This document shows positions 57,397-64,000 of a DNA stretch of 64,000 nucleotides, piece after piece (the first letter of the stretch is position 1; every line of letters begins with the position of its first letter). A model generated the notes under the pieces. It had not been told where the DNA came from. It was given only the letters and a program-made list of their open reading frames with translations, and searched no databases. Origin of the DNA: Nocardia mangyaensis (GTDB taxonomy: Bacteria > Actinomycetota > Actinomycetes > Mycobacteriales > Mycobacteriaceae); the NCBI RefSeq assembly GCF_001886715.1, contig NZ_CP018082.1, forward strand, positions 2,108,001-2,172,000, in the 5' to 3' direction. Position numbers and translations under genes: made by a program.

Positions 57397-57819
57397 ATGA
57401 CACTGCTGACACTGGACCATGCCCTGCTCGCCGCCGCCCCCGCCGGGCTGCGCGCCGAGCTCATCGACATCGACCCCGCCGAGTTCCTCGACCGGTGCAC
57501 CCGCCTCGACGGACCGGTCACCCTCGGCGAATGGTCTTGTTCCGGAACGGATTTCACCGTCACCCTGGAGCTGACCGACCACCTGCGCACCGTCATCGCC
57601 ACCGGCAGCCCCGTCGCGGCCATGACCTCCGCGCTTTACGACGAGGGCTACCCCCTCGAGATCCTGCAATTCCGGCAGCGCCGCACCGAGGCGGGTACCG
57701 CCACCTTCGTGCTGTGCGAGTTCAACGGCCGACGCGGCTGGGCCGCGGCGATGGCCGACAACGGCGCGGAATCGACCGTGCGCGCCATGATCGCCGGGGT
57801 CAACCTGCTCGCGCGCTAG
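57397..57819 (+). CDS. stand-alone LeuA allosteric (dimerisation) domain protein
   Basis: 140 residues from the ATG at 57397. The C-terminal 95 residues resemble the Leu-binding regulatory domain of 2-isopropylmalate synthase: a beta strand pair TDFTVTLELTDHLRTVIATG, then SPVAAMTSALYDEGYPLEIL, the strand TATFVLCEFNGRRGWAAAMA and the closing helix ESTVRAMIAGVNLL. No catalytic TIM-barrel is present, so it cannot make isopropylmalate. It could sense leucine, or partner with LeuA. It is preceded by the attenuator, which links its expression to branched-chain aminoacyl-tRNA supply. Family recognition is by eye; remote similarity to other ACT-like folds is possible. Confidence 0.75.
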   Translation: MTLLTLDHALLAAAPAGLRAELIDIDPAEFLDRCTRLDGPVTLGEWSCSGTDFTVTLELTDHLRTVIATGSPVAAMTSALYDEGYPLEILQFRQRRTEAGTATFVLCEFNGRRGWAAAMADNGAESTVRAMIAGVNLLAR

Positions 57820-57830
57820 ACCCCGCAACG

Positions 57831-57876
57831 ACGTCAAGGGCCCGTTCACCACGAAAGGTGAACGGGCCCTTGACGT
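57831..57876. terminator. perfect 20-base bidirectional terminator
   Basis: A 20-base perfect stem, arms at 57831-57850 and 57857-57876, six-base loop, between the convergent LeuA-like and thioredoxin genes. It is the strongest hairpin in the window. Confidence 0.9.
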
Positions 57877-57886
57877 GTGGTGTCAC

Positions 57887-58261
57887 CTACTCGGCAGGCG
57901 AGGACTGCTGCTCGGCGAGCTGCTTGCGGACCTCGTCCATGTCGAGGCCCTTGACCTGGGTCACCAGATCCTCGAGCGCGGCGGGCGGCAGCGCGCCCGG
58001 CTGGGCGAACACGAGCACGCCCTCGCGGAAGGCCATGATGGTCGGGATGGACTGGATGTTCGCGGCGGCGGCGAGCCCCTGCTCGGCCTCCGTGTCGACC
58101 TTGCCGTGCACCACATCGGGGTGCTTGTCCGAGGAGGTCTCGAAGGTAGGGGCGAAACTGCGGCACGGGCCGCACCAGGAAGCCCAGAAATCGACGAGAA
58201 CCACGTCGTTTCCGGTGATGATGTCGTCGAAGTTCTGCTGGGTCAGCGTCTGGGTGGCCAT
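57887..58261 (-). CDS. thioredoxin
   Basis: 124 residues from the ATG at 58261. Redox-active CGPC at 30-33 in DFWASWCGPCRSF, cis-Pro in SIPTIMAF. A C-terminal helical tail of about 20 residues (DMDEVRKQLAEQQ) exceeds minimal thioredoxin. Cytoplasmic disulfide reductase; it could reduce the Bcp peroxiredoxin here, an inference. Divergent from the dehydrogenase gene and ended by the perfect hairpin. Confidence 0.94.
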   Translation of the reverse strand: MATQTLTQQNFDDIITGNDVVLVDFWASWCGPCRSFAPTFETSSDKHPDVVHGKVDTEAEQGLAAAANIQSIPTIMAFREGVLVFAQPGALPPAALEDLVTQVKGLDMDEVRKQLAEQQSSPAE

Positions 58262-58469
58262 GACGTCCTCTCCTTGTCGGTGTCCTCGGCTGTAACGCCG
58301 TGGCGTCCCTCTATCTTCCACCGATGGCGAACCGCGCTCAGCGAACCTCCCTGATCGAGTGGTGAAAGCCCACCTCAGCGGCCCAAAATTCGGCGGCCGC
58401 CCCGCTCGCGGGCGGGACACGGCGTGTCGGGACGCCCCGCACGCGCGGCGGGACGGGGGCAGGGCGAGG

Positions 58470-59558
58470 ATGGTGGGCGTGAACGGTGCGAAGGCGAGCC
58501 TGCGGCTCGGTGTGATCGACGGTGACGGCATCGGCCCCGAGGTGGTCGCCGCGACGCGCGCGGTCGTCGACGAGGCGGTCGCCGCGGCGGGTCTGGCGCC
58601 GGTGGACTGGGTGCCGCTGGTGATGGGCCACGACGCGATCGCCGCCTACGGCGATCCGCTGCCCGAGCAGACCATGGTCGCGCTCACCGACCTCGACGCC
58701 TGGATCCTGGGCCCGCACGACAACGCTTCCTATCCCACCGACATGCGGGTGGCACCCGGTGGCGCCATCCGCAAGCGCCTCGGGCTCTACGCCAATATCC
58801 GGCCCGCCGTCGCGTTCGCCGGAGTCCGTGCCGCGGCGCCCGACATCGACCTGGTGATCGTGCGCGAGAACAGTGAGGGTTTCTACGCCGATCGCAACAT
58901 GTTCGCCGGCTCGGGGGAATTCCGGCCGACCGAGGACGTGGCGATGGCGGTCGCGGTCATCACCCGTCAGGCATGCGAGCGGATCGCCCATCAGGCGCTG
59001 CGGCTGGCCAGGGGCCGCCGCCGGCGGGTCACCGTGGTGCACAAGGCGAACGTGCTGCCGATGACGACCGGACTGTTCCGTGATGTCTGCTACGAGATCG
59101 CCACGCAGTACCCGGATGTGCGCGTCGACGACGAGCACGTCGACGCGATGGCCGCGCACCTGGTCCGCGAGCCCGGCGCCTATGACGTGATCGTCGCCGA
59201 GAATCTGTTCGGTGACATCCTCTCCGACCTCGCGGGCGAACTCAGCGGCTCGCTCGGACTGGCCCCTTCGCTCAACTGCTCCGACACCAGGGCGATGGCC
59301 CAGGCCGTGCACGGTGCCGCGCCGGGTCTGGCCGGACACAACAGGGCCAATCCGGCGGCCCTGCAACTCTCGGCGGCGATGCTGTTGCGCTGGTTGGCCG
59401 TTCGCGACGGCGACCGTGCCGTCCATGATGCCGCCGACCGGATCGAGCGCGCGGTCGCGGCGACTTTCGCGGCCGGAATCGCGACCGCGGATCTGGGTGG
59501 GCTCGCGTCCACCAGCGAATTCACCGAGCAGGTCAGAGCGCGCGTGCATCGGAGGTGA
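58470..59558 (+). CDS. isocitrate/isopropylmalate dehydrogenase family protein
   Basis: 362 residues from the ATG at 58470; GTG 58479 is an alternative start and the open frame further left is shadow. Family core: LGVIDGDGIGPEVVAATRAV, LGLYANIRPAVAFA, LVIVRENSEGFYADRN, VTVVHKANVLPMTTGLFRDV, VIVAENLFGDILSDLAGELS, GSLGLAPSLN, HGAAPGLAGHNRANPAALQL. The NAD-site region AGHNRANPAAL differs from LeuB (usually KGIANP), so it may act on isocitrate, tartrate or another 2-hydroxyacid. A LeuB-like role is possible but unproven. Confidence 0.85.
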   Translation: MVGVNGAKASLRLGVIDGDGIGPEVVAATRAVVDEAVAAAGLAPVDWVPLVMGHDAIAAYGDPLPEQTMVALTDLDAWILGPHDNASYPTDMRVAPGGAIRKRLGLYANIRPAVAFAGVRAAAPDIDLVIVRENSEGFYADRNMFAGSGEFRPTEDVAMAVAVITRQACERIAHQALRLARGRRRRVTVVHKANVLPMTTGLFRDVCYEIATQYPDVRVDDEHVDAMAAHLVREPGAYDVIVAENLFGDILSDLAGELSGSLGLAPSLNCSDTRAMAQAVHGAAPGLAGHNRANPAALQLSAAMLLRWLAVRDGDRAVHDAADRIERAVAATFAAGIATADLGGLASTSEFTEQVRARVHRR

Positions 59559-59684
59559 AGGGACCCCTTTCACATTCGCTGATTAATCTTCGGTTACTGT
59601 CTCTGCACGCTGTGTCCGGTTCGCATACATTGCCAAACAGGCGCTGACACGTGGCCGGCGTCGACGTGAAATGTGGAGGCTCCT

Positions 59685-60590
59685 TTGTCTGTTCGAACTG
59701 TGCTCGGCCGTGGCGCTGTGCGCGCGCTCTGTCTCGTCGCCGGCGGTGCCCTGGTGCTTTCCGGCTGCGCCGAGAACACCGAGGGCGATGGCACCGAGGT
59801 GGCCAAGGTGTCGGTGGAGAAGGTCGACGAGCTCGCCGCCTCCGTTCCCGACGAGGTGAAGCAGGCAGGCAAGATCGTGGTCGGCGTGAACGTGCCGTAC
59901 CAGCCCAACGAGTACAAGGACGCCAGCGGCAAGATCGTCGGCTTCGACGTCGACCTGTTCGACGCGGTCGCGACCACCCTCGGACTGACGGTCGACTATG
60001 TCGAATCCTCGTTCGAGAAGATCATTCCCGCGGTGCAGGCCGGCACCTACGACGTGGGTATGTCCTCGATCACCGATTCACGCGAACGCGAACAGCAGGT
60101 CGATTTCACGACCTATTTCTCCGCCGGCATCCAGTGGGCCCAGCAAACCGGTAAACCGATCGATCCCAACAATGCGTGCGGCAAGAAAGTCGCCGTACAG
60201 TCCACTACGGTCGAGCACACCGATGAGATTCCCGCCAAGAGCGCCCAGTGTGTCGCCGAGGGCAAGCCCGCCATCGATATGAAGGCCTTCGACGAACAGA
60301 GCGCCGCGACCAACGCGCTGGTGCTAGGTCAGGTCGACGCGATGTCGGCCGACTCCCCGGTGACCGCGTACGCGATCAAGCAGAGCGAAGGCAAGATCGA
60401 GGCCGCGGGCCCGCTGTTCGACTCCGCGCCCTACGGCTGGGCCGTGCAGAAGGGCTCGCCGCTGGCGGTGTCGCTGCAGAAGGCGGTGCAGCACCTGATC
60501 GACAACGGCAAGTACGGCGAGATCACCACGAACTGGGGAGTGCAGGAAGGTCAGATCGAGACCTCGGTGATCAACGGCGCAGTGAGCTGA
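59685..60590 (+). CDS. polar amino acid ABC transporter, substrate-binding lipoprotein
   Basis: 301 residues from TTG 59685, chosen because ggagg (59675-59679) sits five bases before; a GTG at 59673 lies inside that site. Lipobox LSGC with Cys28, then a family 3 solute-binding domain: IVVGVNVPYQPNEYKDASGK, IVGFDVDLFDAVATTLGLTV, SSFEKIIPAVQAGTYDVGMS, SITDSREREQQVDFTTYFSA, MKAFDEQSAATNALVLGQVD. Ligand probably glutamate, glutamine or aspartate. First gene of a three-gene operon. Confidence 0.92.
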   Translation: MSVRTVLGRGAVRALCLVAGGALVLSGCAENTEGDGTEVAKVSVEKVDELAASVPDEVKQAGKIVVGVNVPYQPNEYKDASGKIVGFDVDLFDAVATTLGLTVDYVESSFEKIIPAVQAGTYDVGMSSITDSREREQQVDFTTYFSAGIQWAQQTGKPIDPNNACGKKVAVQSTTVEHTDEIPAKSAQCVAEGKPAIDMKAFDEQSAATNALVLGQVDAMSADSPVTAYAIKQSEGKIEAAGPLFDSAPYGWAVQKGSPLAVSLQKAVQHLIDNGKYGEITTNWGVQEGQIETSVINGAVS

Positions 60591-60591
60591 C

Positions 60592-61530
60592 GTGATCGAG
60601 AAGGACAGCACGGTGACGGTGCCCGGACCGGGCGCCGAACCCGAACCGATCAAAGCGGTCCCGCTGCGCAGGCCGGGCCGCTGGATCGCGGCGGCAATCA
60701 TCCTGATCCTGGTCGGATTGTTCGCCTACGGTGCGGCCACGAACCCCGCCTACCGGTGGGACACCTATGGCAGGTACCTGTTCGACAGCCGGATCACGCA
60801 GGGCGCGATCGTCACCCTGGAACTCACCGTGCTCGCCATGGCGATCGCGGTGGGTCTTGGCACGGTGCTCGCGGTGATGCGCCTGTCGCCGAACCCGGTG
60901 CTGCGGACCGCCGCGTGGGTGTATCTGTGGATCTTCCGCGGTACCCCGGTGTACGTCCAGCTGGTGTTCTGGGGCCTGGTGCCCTCGATCTACAAGCAGA
61001 TCGACCTCGGCGTGCCGTTCGGCCCGCAGTTCTTCCACCTCGACGTGCAGAACCTGCAGGCGGCGTTCCTGTTCGCGGTGATCGGCCTGGGTCTCAACGA
61101 GGCCGCCTACATGGCCGAGATCGTGCGCGCGGGTATCAATTCCGTCGGTGAAGGTCAACGTGAGGCCTCGGTGGCGCTGGGCATGTCGTGGACGCAGACC
61201 ATGCGCCGCACGGTGTTGCCCCAAGCGATGCGGGTGATCATCCCGCCGACCGGCAACGAGCTGATCGGCATGCTCAAGACCACTTCGCTGGTCACGGCCA
61301 TTCCGCTCAGTACCGACCTGTTCGGCCGCGCGCGCGACATCTACGGCGTGAACTTCCAGCCGATCCCGCTGCTGCTGGTCTGTGCCACCTGGTACCTGGC
61401 GATCACCAGCGTGCTCATGGTCGGGCAGTACTACTTGGAACGCTATTACTCGCGCGGTGCCACCCGGCAGCTGACGGCCAAGCAGCTGCAGGAACTGGCC
61501 ACGGCGCAGGCGGCGGTGAAGGCGAAATGA
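60592..61530 (+). CDS. polar amino acid ABC transporter permease
   Basis: 312 residues, GTG start one base after the binding-protein stop. HisM/GltK-type permease: [56 protein letters not shown], the EAA loop [40 protein letters not shown]. About five membrane segments after a cytoplasmic N-terminus of 30 residues. A single permease gene suggests a homodimeric channel. Overlaps the ATPase by four bases. Confidence 0.93.
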   Translation: MIEKDSTVTVPGPGAEPEPIKAVPLRRPGRWIAAAIILILVGLFAYGAATNPAYRWDTYGRYLFDSRITQGAIVTLELTVLAMAIAVGLGTVLAVMRLSPNPVLRTAAWVYLWIFRGTPVYVQLVFWGLVPSIYKQIDLGVPFGPQFFHLDVQNLQAAFLFAVIGLGLNEAAYMAEIVRAGINSVGEGQREASVALGMSWTQTMRRTVLPQAMRVIIPPTGNELIGMLKTTSLVTAIPLSTDLFGRARDIYGVNFQPIPLLLVCATWYLAITSVLMVGQYYLERYYSRGATRQLTAKQLQELATAQAAVKAK

Positions 61531-62306
61531 CCGAAGCAGTGACCACACCGCCAATGGTGCTGGCCGATCGCGTGTGCAAGAACTTCGGCGCGCTGAAGGT
61601 GCTCAAGGGCGTCTCGCTCGAGGTGCAGCGCGGCAAGGTGCTGTGCCTGGTAGGGCCGTCGGGCTCGGGCAAGTCGACGTTCCTGCGCTGCATCAACCAC
61701 CTCGAACAGGTGAACGCGGGCCGGCTCTACGTGGACGGCGATCTCGTCGGCTACCGGGAGAAGAACGGCAAGCTCTACGAGATGCATCCGCGCGATGCCG
61801 CGATCCAGCGGCGCGACATCGGCATGGTGTTCCAGCACTTCAATCTGTTCCCGCACCGCACGGCGCTGGAGAACGTGATCGAGGCGCCCACCCAGGTCCG
61901 CGGCCTGCGCAAGTCCGAGGCGATCGCCCGCGCCGAGGAGCTGCTCGACCGGGTGGGGCTCGCGCCCAAGCGCAATGCCTATCCCGCGCAGCTCTCGGGC
62001 GGTCAGCAGCAGCGCGTGGCCATCGCCCGTGCGCTGGCCATGGATCCCAAGCTCATGCTGTTCGACGAGCCGACCTCGGCGCTGGACCCCGAGCTGGTCG
62101 GTGAGGTGCTCACGGTCATGCGCGAGCTCGCCGACTCGGGCATGACCATGCTCGTGGTGACCCACGAGATGGGCTTCGCCCGCGAGGTCGCCGACGAGCT
62201 GGTGTTCATGGACGGCGGGGTGGTCGTCGAATCGGGCCCGCCGCGTGAGCTGCTGGCCAACCCGCAGGAGGAGCGCACCAAAGCGTTCCTGTCCCGCCTG
62301 CTCTGA
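61527..62306 (+). CDS. polar amino acid ABC transporter ATPase
   Basis: 259 residues from the ATG at 61527, inside the permease end. Walker [10 protein letters not shown] (43-51), Q-loop [20 protein letters not shown], signature [15 protein letters not shown], Walker [15 protein letters not shown], switch [15 protein letters not shown]: the GlnQ class. An insertion [20 protein letters not shown] near residue 72 is shared by actinobacterial GluA-like ATPases. It ends the operon, facing the MerR gene. Confidence 0.94.
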   Translation: MTEAVTTPPMVLADRVCKNFGALKVLKGVSLEVQRGKVLCLVGPSGSGKSTFLRCINHLEQVNAGRLYVDGDLVGYREKNGKLYEMHPRDAAIQRRDIGMVFQHFNLFPHRTALENVIEAPTQVRGLRKSEAIARAEELLDRVGLAPKRNAYPAQLSGGQQQRVAIARALAMDPKLMLFDEPTSALDPELVGEVLTVMRELADSGMTMLVVTHEMGFAREVADELVFMDGGVVVESGPPRELLANPQEERTKAFLSRLL

Positions 62307-62329
62307 TCCGCCGCCGCCGGCCTGTCGAG

Positions 62330-63025
62330 TTACCCACCGTCGGAGACCTGTTGTTCCGGTGCGCCCGACGCCAGGCGCTCCAGGGAGACCTGTGCCTGGG
62401 CGATACGGCGGATGGCGGCGACGGCGGTGTCACCGAGCACCGTCACCACCACGACCGCGTCGATGATCTCCTCGCGACTGCCCGCTGTCAGCGCCGCCGC
62501 CACGTCGCTCTCGGCGATCGTGCGCGCGCCGTCGAAGTAGCTGGGCAGCGCGGTGGTGCCCCAGGCCGGGTAGCCGAGCTGGGCCAGGCGCACGAGCACC
62601 GAGGTGAGGGTATCGATCGCGGGCCCGCTCGGTCTCATGTCCCAGCCGCGCCGGTCCATCTCCGCGCGCACGATCGCGTACGCGCGGTCCCATTCGGCCT
62701 CCGGCGTCACGGACGTGGGTGCGGACAGGCTGGCCTGCGCCACACCGAGCAGCTTGAACATCGACAGCTCCGGGGTGTCGACCGCGGCGAGCACCTCACC
62801 GACGGCGGCCACCGGTAGCCCGCCCACCTCGATCATCGCGCGGATCAGCCGCAGCCTGCGCAGGTGGTCCTCGCTGTAGCTGGCCTGGTTGGGGCTGGTG
62901 CGCTCGCCCGCGGGCAGTAGTCCTTCGCGCAGGTAGTACTTGATCGTCGCCACCGCGATGCCACTGCGTTCGCTCAACTCCGAGATCCGCACGCTGCCTC
63001 CGTTGTCGTCGCTCCTCTTGCCCAT
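62330..63025 (-). CDS. MerR-family transcriptional regulator
   Basis: 231 residues from the ATG at 63025; the upstream open frame overlaps the operator and is not coding. N-terminal MerR DNA-binding domain: VRISELSERSGIAVATIKYY, LREGLLPAGERTSPNQASYS, EDHLRRLRLIRAMIEVGGLP. The C-terminal 130 residues are a larger effector region (AIDTLTSVLVRLAQLGYPAW) without metal-binding cysteines, so it is probably a small-molecule sensor of the TipA/BmrR type. Divergent from the membrane protein at 63094, its likely target. Confidence 0.88.
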   Translation of the reverse strand: MGKRSDDNGGSVRISELSERSGIAVATIKYYLREGLLPAGERTSPNQASYSEDHLRRLRLIRAMIEVGGLPVAAVGEVLAAVDTPELSMFKLLGVAQASLSAPTSVTPEAEWDRAYAIVRAEMDRRGWDMRPSGPAIDTLTSVLVRLAQLGYPAWGTTALPSYFDGARTIAESDVAAALTAGSREEIIDAVVVVTVLGDTAVAAIRRIAQAQVSLERLASGAPEQQVSDGG

Positions 63026-63038
63026 CGAGTCTGTCGCA

Positions 63039-63066
63039 GATAGTCTAACTATCCATAACGGATAGT
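63039..63066. promoter_or_regulatory. MerR operator with two overlapping inverted repeats
   Basis: ACTATCC (63048-63054) and GGATAGT (63060-63066), five bases apart, form a perfect 19-base site. ACTATC also pairs with GATAGT at 63039-63044. The repeats lie between the divergent MerR and membrane-protein genes. TATCTA at 63074-63079 may be the -10 of the latter. Confidence 0.7.
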
Positions 63067-63093
63067 AGGGATATCTATCTAGGGGAGATTCAC

Positions 63094-64000
63094 ATGTCCG
63101 TCCTGACCGCCCTCGACGCGCTCCCTCGCCGGCGCGCTCCACTACATCGCCCGCTGCTGTACTTCGCCGCGGCCAATGCCGTGCTCGCCGTCGTCGCCGT
63201 GGTCGGCATGCTGGTCGACGACCGGGTCATCGCCGGATCGGCCGCCTGGTTCAAACCGGCGAAGTTCGCCGTCTCGTTCGTGCTCTACAGCCTCGCGCTG
63301 GCCTGGCTGATCGCCTTGCGGCCCAAAGCCTCCCGGCTCGTCTGGTGGATGGCCACGGTGATCGTGATCGCGGGGACGATCGAGCAGGTGATCATCGTCG
63401 GGCAGGTGGTGCGTGGCCTGCGCAGCCACTTCAACACCACCACCCCGCTCGATACCGCGCTCTGGATCACGATGGGGGTCACCATCATCGTGTTGTTCGT
63501 GGCGACCCTGGTGATCGGCGTCCAGCTCGCGGTGACCCGCATCGGTGATCTCGCGATCAGCTGGTCGATCCGGCTCGGCGTCGCGATCACGCTGGCCGGC
63601 CTCTCGCTGGGACAGCTGATGACGCGCCGGGATTCGGGGGTCGAGGGCATCATCGGGGCGCACACCGTCGGCGCACCCGACGGCACGCCAGGGATGCCGC
63701 TGACCGGGTGGAGCACCACCGACGGTGACTTGCGGATCCCGCACTTCTTCGGCATGCACGCCCTGCAGGCGCTGCCGCTGCTGGCCGCGCTGCTGGTGGT
63801 CCTCGCGCCGCGCGTTCCGCTGCTGCGGTCGCTGCGTGTCCGGCTCGGTCTGATCCTGACCGCCTCCGGCGGGTACGCCGCGACACTCGCCCTGCTCACC
63901 TGGCAGGCGCTGCGGGGGCAGCCGCTGCTCCATCCCGACCGCGCCACCGTGACCGTCGCGGCGGCGATTGTCACCGGAGTCGTTGTCGGAGTCATGATCT
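63094..64000 (+). CDS. polytopic membrane protein (3' end cut by window edge)
   Basis: 302 codons visible, ATG at 63094 with ggggag eight bases upstream, open to the last base. About seven hydrophobic segments: AAANAVLAVVAVVGMLVDD, the motif AAWFKPAKFAVSFVLYSLAL, TVIVIAGTIEQVIIVGQVV, TLWITMG-like ALWITMGVTIIVLFVATLVI, and IPHFFGMHALQALPLLAALL. The FKPAKF and PHFFGMHALQ stretches recur in actinobacterial membrane proteins of unknown function. No transporter motif. Probably controlled by the divergent MerR regulator. Confidence 0.75.
   Translation, partial: MSVLTALDALPRRRAPLHRPLLYFAAANAVLAVVAVVGMLVDDRVIAGSAAWFKPAKFAVSFVLYSLALAWLIALRPKASRLVWWMATVIVIAGTIEQVIIVGQVVRGLRSHFNTTTPLDTALWITMGVTIIVLFVATLVIGVQLAVTRIGDLAISWSIRLGVAITLAGLSLGQLMTRRDSGVEGIIGAHTVGAPDGTPGMPLTGWSTTDGDLRIPHFFGMHALQALPLLAALLVVLAPRVPLLRSLRVRLGLILTASGGYAATLALLTWQALRGQPLLHPDRATVTVAAAIVTGVVVGVMI

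Noticed and set aside
57107..57412. Minus-strand frame of 101 codons over the attenuator
   Set aside because: It lacks coding bias and a ribosome-binding site, whereas the plus strand has a clear promoter, leader and stems.

Overview
The window is high-GC actinobacterial chromosome with strong G/C bias at third codon positions, many GTG and a few TTG starts, and many genes whose start codon lies 6-8 bases after a TANNNT -10 box (leaderless). Gene order matches, from memory, the Mycobacterium tuberculosis segment from the Nudix regulator beside nadABC through his, bcpB, trp, lgt, pykA, tesB and pdtaR to polA. The accessory content (arylamine N-acetyltransferase, acyl-ACP thioesterase, two branched-chain amino acid ABC systems) fits a Nocardiaceae member such as Nocardia or Rhodococcus. 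This is an inference from synteny and style; no rRNA or taxonomic marker was compared.

Region by region. 1-1.6 kb: a cut-off AraC-type regulator divergent from an internally deleted MFS transporter. 1.6-6.2 kb: an NrtR-type regulator divergent from nadA-nadB-nadC, with a palindromic operator between them. 6.3-16.1 kb: single genes (GNAT, AlkZ-like winged-helix protein, secreted hydrolase, NAT, membrane O-acyltransferase with SGNH domain, lipoprotein class B PBP, Ser/Thr kinase). 16.2-24.1 kb: hisD-hisC-hisB-hisH, an inserted DUF2786 gene on the opposite strand, then priA-impA-hisF. 24.2-30.2 kb: a complete branched-chain amino acid ABC operon (livG-F-H-M-K order) with a divergent PucR-type regulator; the last his gene, hisI, overlaps the regulator, so the cassette splits the his cluster. 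30.6-32.7 kb: MarR regulator, membrane protein, Bcp peroxiredoxin and a small unknown protein. 32.8-38.1 kb: trpE, Trp-associated membrane protein, trpC-trpB-trpA. 38.2-42.8 kb: lgt, TM2 protein, small ORF, pyk, tesB. 42.8-44.6 kb: unknown gene, LMW phosphatase, DUF4188 protein. tRNA-Leu(CAA) and pdtaR follow. 45.8-51.4 kb: a second branched-chain amino acid ABC operon whose two ATPases are fused. 51.5-57 kb: acyl-CoA-binding protein, polA, glycosyltransferase, acyl-ACP thioesterase. 57.1-57.8 kb: an attenuator with a 43-residue leader peptide rich in Ile-Leu-Leu-Val-Val codons, upstream of a stand-alone LeuA-type regulatory domain. 57.9-64 kb: thioredoxin, isocitrate/isopropylmalate dehydrogenase paralogue, polar amino-acid (probably glutamate) ABC operon, MerR regulator with operator, and a membrane protein that runs off the end.

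Most of the window makes NAD, His and Trp. PriA probably serves both the His and Trp pathways because no trpF is present here. A second theme is branched-chain amino acids: two Liv importers, the attenuator-controlled LeuA-like domain and a LeuB-like dehydrogenase. The attenuator plus orphan LeuA domain is the most interesting signal. No CRISPR array, IS element, prophage or rRNA was seen.
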